Assembly (NCBI RefSeq): GCF_003474435.1
Contig: NZ_QRNF01000041.1
Span: 1-27,062 of the forward strand
Length of the DNA stretch: 27,062 nt
From: Ruminococcus sp. AF46-10NS
GTDB taxonomy: Bacteria; Bacillota; Clostridia; Lachnospirales; Lachnospiraceae
Reading direction: 5' to 3'
Shown: one piece after another, positions 22,656-27,062 of the stretch
Layout of the letters: each line of letters starts with the position of its first letter
How positions within the stretch are numbered: position 1 is the first letter of the stretch
Notes under the pieces: model-generated
Seen by the model: only the letters and a program-made list of their open reading frames with translations
Told to the model about the DNA's origin: nothing
Databases searched by the model: none
Made by a program: the position numbers and the translations under genes

Positions 22656-22685
22656 TGCTGTTCATCTGCAGACAGCAGTTTTTTT
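22655..22685 (+). terminator. Terminator-like hairpin on the plus strand, antisense to hydA/spoIVA
   Basis: The stem CTGCTGT (22655-22661) / ACAGCAG (22672-22678) is followed by seven T on the plus strand. No plus-strand gene ends here. It could end an unseen small RNA or block antisense reading into hydA. It also borders the SigE promoter. Confidence 0.45.
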
Positions 22686-22729
22686 CATTAATCGTTATTA
22701 TTCACTCTGTGGACAGTATCAATTATTCA

Positions 22730-24427
22730 CTATTCCTTAATATAGAATTCATTGTGGAGCAGGTGATGTTCCTTACCTTTAAGAAGACCCTCATAAAGCT
22801 CCAGAACAAGCGGGTTCTCATCCGATTTCTTGATGATCATTGTATTGTCTGCATTATACAGTCCCCTAGCTCTTGCTGCCTTGGTTCTGTCACCGGATCT
22901 GGTCGGCTGACCTCCACCCATGATACATCCACGGCGGCATGCCATAACCTCGATAAGGTGATAGTTTGCTTCACCGTTCTTTACACGTTCCATAACAGTT
23001 CTTGCATTAGCGAGTCCGCTGGCAACGCATACATTGATATCCATTCCCTTGTATGGTACAGTGAATTCCTTGATTCCCTCTTCACCACGTACGCCGCACT
23101 CTGCGATCTCATGCATGGCTTCCTTACTGTGATCCGGACTCAATCTACGGAGAACTGCTTCTGTAACACCACCGGTTACACCAAAGATAACGCCACCGCC
23201 GGAACCGAATCCAAATGGCATATCACATGCTTCCGGATCCAGTGTTGCAAAATCAAGACCAAAGTTATCGATCATTCGAAGGAGCTCGGTAGTTGTGATA
23301 ACGATATCGGTATCCTGCTCACCATCTGTAAAGCTGTTGGGGCGGATCGCCTCTGCCTTCTTGGCAGTACATGGCATGATAGAAACCATAACAGTCTTCT
23401 TGCCTGCTGCATGCTCCGGATCACGGAAGTATTCCTTGATAACCGCAGACATCATTCCCTGTGGGGAACGGCAGGTAGAAATGTTCGGAACATATTCCTT
23501 ATACTGATCAGTGATAAACTTCACCCATGCAGGACAGCAGGAAGTCAGAAGCGGAAGATTCTCACCCTTCTCCACTCTGTTTAGGAACTCCTTGGTCTCT
23601 TCCATGATGGTAAGGTCGGCACTGAATGTGGTATCGTATACTTCGTCAAAGCCCATTCTGTGAAGCGCGTTAACGATTTTACCCATAACACTTCTGCCTT
23701 TGGCAAGTCCGTAATGATCACCAACTGCAACACGAACTGCCGGTGCAACCTGTGCAACAACACGAGTATTCTTATCAGCCAGTGCATCCCATACTTCATC
23801 CATATGTGTACGGATGGAGATCGCTCCTGTCGGACAGTAAACACGGCACTGACCACAGTTTACGCACTGTGTTTCGGCAATCTTCTTATTGAAGGCTGGC
23901 ATAACCATGGCTTCTGTTCCACGGAATGCGAATCCAAGAGCTCCGATTCCCTGAAGCTCCTCACAGGCACGTACACAGTTACCGCAGAGGATACACTTGT
24001 TCGGATCACGGATGATAGACGGTGAACTGTCATCGATCTCGTGCTGTTCTCTTGTATTTTCAAAACGGATATCCCGCACACCAAGACGATGTGCCAGTTC
24101 CTGCAGGATACACTCACCGCTCTTTACACAAGTTGTACAGTCACGGCAATGTGCTGCAAGAAGCAGCTCCACGATCAGTTTACGATATTTCTTAATACGG
24201 CCGGAATTGGTATAAATAACCATTCCGTCTCTCGGCTGCTCGGAACAGGACGCAAATGTCTTGCCTCTGTCATCCTCAACTGTACAGAGACGACAGGCAC
24301 CAAATGTGGAAACCTCTGAATGATAGCACAGTGTGGGGATATTGATACCGGCATTCCTGATAACTGTCAGGACATTTTTTTCGTCGGTAAATTCTACTTT
24401 TCTTCCGTCAATTGTCATTGTACCCAT
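22730..24427 (-). CDS. hydA: NADH-linked [FeFe] hydrogenase, catalytic subunit HydA
   Basis: A 565-residue group A [FeFe] hydrogenase. The N-terminal [2Fe-2S] domain uses C34, C45, C48 and C61. The His-Cys3 [4Fe-4S] site is H93, C97, C100 and C106. Two ferredoxin-type [4Fe-4S] sites are C145-C155 and C188-C198. The H-cluster motifs are T-S-C-C-P-A-W (295-301), M-P-C-T-A-K-K (351-357) and M-A-C-R-R-G-C-I-M-G-G-G-Q-P (495-508). It makes H2 from protons (or the reverse) with electrons passed by HydB and HydC. It is the last gene of hydC-hydB-hydA, 15 bases after hydB. Unlike the 645-residue Thermotoga HydA, it has no extra C-terminal iron-sulfur extension. Confidence 0.95.
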   Translation of the reverse strand: MGTMTIDGRKVEFTDEKNVLTVIRNAGINIPTLCYHSEVSTFGACRLCTVEDDRGKTFASCSEQPRDGMVIYTNSGRIKKYRKLIVELLLAAHCRDCTTCVKSGECILQELAHRLGVRDIRFENTREQHEIDDSSPSIIRDPNKCILCGNCVRACEELQGIGALGFAFRGTEAMVMPAFNKKIAETQCVNCGQCRVYCPTGAISIRTHMDEVWDALADKNTRVVAQVAPAVRVAVGDHYGLAKGRSVMGKIVNALHRMGFDEVYDTTFSADLTIMEETKEFLNRVEKGENLPLLTSCCPAWVKFITDQYKEYVPNISTCRSPQGMMSAVIKEYFRDPEHAAGKKTVMVSIMPCTAKKAEAIRPNSFTDGEQDTDIVITTTELLRMIDNFGLDFATLDPEACDMPFGFGSGGGVIFGVTGGVTEAVLRRLSPDHSKEAMHEIAECGVRGEEGIKEFTVPYKGMDINVCVASGLANARTVMERVKNGEANYHLIEVMACRRGCIMGGGQPTRSGDRTKAARARGLYNADNTMIIKKSDENPLVLELYEGLLKGKEHHLLHNEFYIKE

Positions 24428-24442
24428 AAGATATCCTCCCTT

Positions 24443-26314
24443 CTATGCTTCCACATAAATCGCATCAAAGTTACAGTTATCCTTACAGGAACCGCATTTG
24501 ATACATACGTCATTGTTGATTACATGTGGATGCTTGATCTTTCCTGAAATCGCGCCTGCCGGACAGTTCTTAGCACACTTACCGCAGCCGATACAGAATT
24601 CAGGATTGATATGGAATTGACGGAGTGCCGTGCAGACTTTCGCCCGGCATTTCTTATCTACGATATGTTCTACATATTCATCGCGGAAACGCTTCAGGGT
24701 ACTGATGACCGGAAGCGGTGCACTCTTGCCAAGGCCGCACAGAGCCATGCTCTGAACCATGTTTGCAAGCTCTTCCAGTTCATCCAGGTCGGAAAGCTCG
24801 CCCTTGCCTTCAACGATCCTCTCAAGGATCTCAAGCATACGTTTCGTACCCTCACGGCATGGAACACATTTACCGCAGCTCTCACGCTGTGTAAAGCTCA
24901 TGAAGAAACGTGCAACCTCTACCATACAGGTATTCTCATCCATAACAACAAGTCCGCCGGATCCCATGATAGCGTCCAGCTTCTTAACAGAGTCAAAATC
25001 AAGCGGGTGATCGATCTGGTCATCGATCAGACATCCACCGGATGGTCCGCCGATCTGCACTCCCTTAAATGCAGCACCGCTCTTAAGGCCGCCACCGATA
25101 TCATAGATAATATGGCGAAGACTTGTTCCCATAGGAACCTCGATAAGACCAGTGTTCTCAATGGAACCGGTAAGTGAGAATGTCTTTGTTCCAGGGCTTC
25201 CCTCTGTACCGATGGTATGAAACCAGTCAGCACCCTGAAGGATGATCTTCGGTACGTTAGCGTAGGTCTCTACGTTATTAAGAACAGTTGGCTTGCCCCA
25301 CAGACCCTGCTCAACAGTTCTCGGCGGTTTAACACGAGGCATACCTCGGTTGCCTTCGATGGATGCAGTCAGGGCAGAACCTTCACCACATACGAATGCT
25401 CCGGCACCCCGATTGATATGTAAGTGGAAATTAATACCGGAACCAAGGATATTGTCACCAAGAAGGCCATAGGATTCTGCCTGTTCAATGGCCATCCGGA
25501 GTCTCTGTACAGAAAGAGGATACTCGGCACGTACGTAGATATAGCCATCTTCTGCGCCTACTGCGTAAGCTGCAATGACCATACCTTCGATCATCTTGTA
25601 AGGATCACCTTCCATTACGGAACCATCCATAAATGCTCCGGGATCACCCTCGTCACCATTACATACTACGTAGCGAACCTTCTCGGGCTGACGTGCTACC
25701 TGTGACCATTTCTTGCCTGCCGGGAATCCGGCACCGCCACGGCCGCGAAGACCAGATTTCGTGATCTCATCAATAACACCCTGTGGGGTCATCTCAAAGA
25801 AAGCCTTTGCCATGGCTGAAAATCCACCTACAGCAATGTATTCATCAATAGATTCCGCATCGATCTTACCGCAGTTTTCAAGAACGATTCTGGTCTGCTG
25901 GTTCAAAAACGGAATATCATCCGGATGCGGACAGGCTTCATCATTATGGCGATAGAACAGACGCTCAACCGGAAGTCCGCAGATGATCGTCTTCTCAACG
26001 ATCTCACGGCAGTCATCCACCTGTACATGTACATACTGATAATCATACGGTTCAATTCTCATAAGAGGTCCAAGTTCGCAGAGTCCCTGGCATCCGGTCT
26101 TAACAATGCCCACATGTGGAACATCCTTCTGCATTTCTACTGCAACACCCTCGATACCTTCACAGAGTCTTGACATTTCTTCATAAATCTTCTGAGCGCC
26201 GGAAGCGATACATCCGGTACCGGAACAGACGAGAACACGGCAGGTATAGCCATCAAGATTCTTCTTAACCTCAGCCTGTTTATTTTTCAGATCTTCCATA
26301 CTGGTTATACTCAT
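24443..26314 (-). CDS. hydB: NADH-binding hydrogenase subunit HydB (NuoF-like)
   Basis: A 623-residue flavin/iron-sulfur subunit. It begins with a thioredoxin-like [2Fe-2S] domain (C30, C35, C75, C79). The NuoF domain follows, with the glycine-rich G-L-R-G-R-G-G-A-G-F-P (188-198) for NADH/FMN and N-G-D-E-G-D-P-G-A-F (219-228). The N3-type [4Fe-4S] site is C480, C483, C486 and C526. A C-terminal ferredoxin domain carries two more [4Fe-4S] sites (C574-C584 and C604-C614). It exchanges electrons with NAD(H). Its ATG overlaps the hydC stop (ATGA), implying coupled translation, with GAGGTGAG as the ribosome-binding site. Confidence 0.95.
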   Translation of the reverse strand: MSITSMEDLKNKQAEVKKNLDGYTCRVLVCSGTGCIASGAQKIYEEMSRLCEGIEGVAVEMQKDVPHVGIVKTGCQGLCELGPLMRIEPYDYQYVHVQVDDCREIVEKTIICGLPVERLFYRHNDEACPHPDDIPFLNQQTRIVLENCGKIDAESIDEYIAVGGFSAMAKAFFEMTPQGVIDEITKSGLRGRGGAGFPAGKKWSQVARQPEKVRYVVCNGDEGDPGAFMDGSVMEGDPYKMIEGMVIAAYAVGAEDGYIYVRAEYPLSVQRLRMAIEQAESYGLLGDNILGSGINFHLHINRGAGAFVCGEGSALTASIEGNRGMPRVKPPRTVEQGLWGKPTVLNNVETYANVPKIILQGADWFHTIGTEGSPGTKTFSLTGSIENTGLIEVPMGTSLRHIIYDIGGGLKSGAAFKGVQIGGPSGGCLIDDQIDHPLDFDSVKKLDAIMGSGGLVVMDENTCMVEVARFFMSFTQRESCGKCVPCREGTKRMLEILERIVEGKGELSDLDELEELANMVQSMALCGLGKSAPLPVISTLKRFRDEYVEHIVDKKCRAKVCTALRQFHINPEFCIGCGKCAKNCPAGAISGKIKHPHVINNDVCIKCGSCKDNCNFDAIYVEA

Positions 26315-26790
26315 ACGTTCTCACCTCTCAATTCATTTAAAAGCTCAATAGCCTTTTCAGGTGTCATTTTCGGGTGAACCTCATCATTTACAGTTAAGGT
26401 CGGTGCAAGTCCGCATGCACCAAGACAGGATACTGTCTCAACTGTAAAAAGCATATCATCGGTTGTATGTTTCTTATGGCTCAGTCCGAGTTCTTTAAGC
26501 ATTGCTTCCTTTACAGGCATGGACTTACGTACATGACAAGCAGTTCCATCACATACCTTGATGATGTACTTGCCCTTCGGCTCAAAGGAAAAATTCTCAT
26601 AGAAAGTAGCTACGCTGTACGCCTTCGCTTCTTTTACACCAATCTGTTCCGCAACATAAGTAAGAAGCTCTCCCGGGAGATAACGGTACTCAGCCTGGAT
26701 ATCCTGCATGATCGGTATCAGTGATGCAGCTTTCCGGCCGTAATGCTCGATGATCTCATCCGTTTTCCTGTAATACGTCTGGTCTAACAT
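26311..26790 (-). CDS. hydC: Hydrogenase subunit HydC (NuoE-like)
   Basis: A 159-residue NuoE-like protein. An N-terminal helical part is followed by a thioredoxin-like [2Fe-2S] domain with C80, C85, C122 and C126. It relays electrons within the HydABC complex. It is the first gene of the operon. The ATG has GGAGGG upstream and a leader with a long inverted repeat and a Rex-like site. Length and cysteine spacing are normal for the family. Confidence 0.95.
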   Translation of the reverse strand: MLDQTYYRKTDEIIEHYGRKAASLIPIMQDIQAEYRYLPGELLTYVAEQIGVKEAKAYSVATFYENFSFEPKGKYIIKVCDGTACHVRKSMPVKEAMLKELGLSHKKHTTDDMLFTVETVSCLGACGLAPTLTVNDEVHPKMTPEKAIELLNELRGENV

Positions 26791-26827
26791 TCGGTTCCCT
26801 CCTTGTTTCTCATAGATTTTCCACTTG

Positions 26828-26854
26828 ATTAACCTGTTCCTACCACAGGTTAAT
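26828..26854 (-). promoter_or_regulatory. Perfect 10-bp inverted repeat in the hydC leader
   Basis: ATTAACCTGT (26828-26837) and ACAGGTTAAT (26845-26854) are separated by 7 bases, ending about 37 bases before the hydC ATG. There is no T run, so it is not a simple terminator. It shares the GGTTAA half-site with the adjacent Rex-like palindrome. Confidence 0.6.
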
Positions 26855-26864
26855 GATTTAACAC
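26847..26864 (-). promoter_or_regulatory. Candidate Rex operator upstream of hydCBA
   Basis: On the minus strand the site is GTGTTAA-ATCA-TTAACCT. The central GTTAA-N4-TTAAC is a perfect palindrome with the 4-base spacing of clostridial Rex sites (TTGTTAA-N4-TTAACAA). It lies downstream of both candidate -10 boxes, a position suited to repression. Rex senses NADH/NAD+, which fits an NADH-linked hydrogenase. Confidence 0.5.
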
Positions 26865-26893
26865 TCTGTCAGTGTCTCATTTACGTGCCTATC

Positions 26894-26950
26894 ATTATAT
26901 TGCACTATTTTCGTGCTTTTAATTATAACTTATATCGTCATTTTTCACAA
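26894..26950 (-). promoter_or_regulatory. Sigma-A promoter(s) of hydCBA
   Basis: On the minus strand the main candidate is -35 TTGTGA (26945-26950), a 17-base spacer and -10 TATAAT (26922-26927). A second TATAAT lies at 26894-26899 with a weak -35 (TTAAAA); between the two boxes is GCAC-N7-GTGC. The remaining bases to 27062 are AT-rich with no gene seen. Confidence 0.65.
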
Positions 26951-27062
26951 GTAATTTTTTTGCTTTTTTCAGAATATATCGAAAAGTTTACAACGCCTTA
27001 CTTGTTTTGCATCTATTTTTTACAATAAATGTGCATTTTTTAACATTCATGACAATAAAGAA

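Noticed and set aside
22577..23584. A 335-codon plus-strand ORF opposite hydA
   Set aside because: It is the antisense shadow of the hydrogenase coding sequence, with an odd composition and no start signals.
1..27062. CRISPR array, prophage or insertion-sequence genes
   Set aside because: No regularly spaced repeats, integrase, transposase or phage structural genes were seen; the only repeats are the two copies near 18.2 and 21.0 kb and short palindromes.

Overview
The window looks like a chromosomal segment of a Gram-positive, spore-forming, strictly anaerobic member of the Lachnospiraceae (Blautia or a close relative). This is inferred from: strong GGAGG ribosome-binding sites; sporulation genes (yyaC, spoIVA); a large Firmicute-type SRP RNA; a trimeric NADH-linked [FeFe] hydrogenase; a split transketolase; and a urease accessory set with an AmiS/UreI channel. 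Almost everything lies on the minus strand. The clear plus-strand genes are yyaC, a secreted protein plus the SRP RNA, and a 53-residue membrane protein.

Layout. Bases 1-330 carry three tandem perfect-spacing sigma-A promoters firing off the left edge, most likely the leader of an rRNA operon. Next come a cell-surface group (CvpA-like, DUF5711-like and LysM proteins) and plus-strand yyaC. A pentose-phosphate cluster follows (transaldolase, then the two transketolase halves), with a LacI-type regulator just upstream and AT-rich palindromes between them. Then comes housekeeping: pfk, dnaX, ybaB/ebfC and recR reading leftward, a divergent secreted protein, the SRP RNA with its own promoter and terminator, yqeY and tadA.

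Bases 14999-18178 hold ureI-ureE-ureF-ureG-ureD without urease structural genes. ureE carries a one-base frameshift, and no sigma-A promoter is obvious upstream. Further right are icd (also broken by a one-base deletion near its 5' end), a cytosolic-type subtilase, the small membrane protein and spoIVA with a good SigE-type promoter. Two direct copies of a structured repeat, one of them with two extra hairpins inserted, flank the icd-subtilase block. The window ends with hydC-hydB-hydA, preceded by a promoter, a Rex-like operator and an overlapping inverted repeat.

How the genes work together. PFK, transaldolase and transketolase cover sugar-phosphate metabolism. The hydrogenase disposes of reductant from fermentation, and a Rex site would tie it to the NADH/NAD+ ratio. 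YyaC and SpoIVA belong to sporulation. The urease accessory operon would mature a nickel urease encoded elsewhere, or is a relic. No CRISPR array, prophage, transposase gene or tRNA gene was seen. The most unusual items are the modular hairpin repeat pair, the orphan and damaged ure operon, the degenerate JAMM/MPN-like LysM protein, and the overlapping operator/hairpin in front of the hydrogenase.
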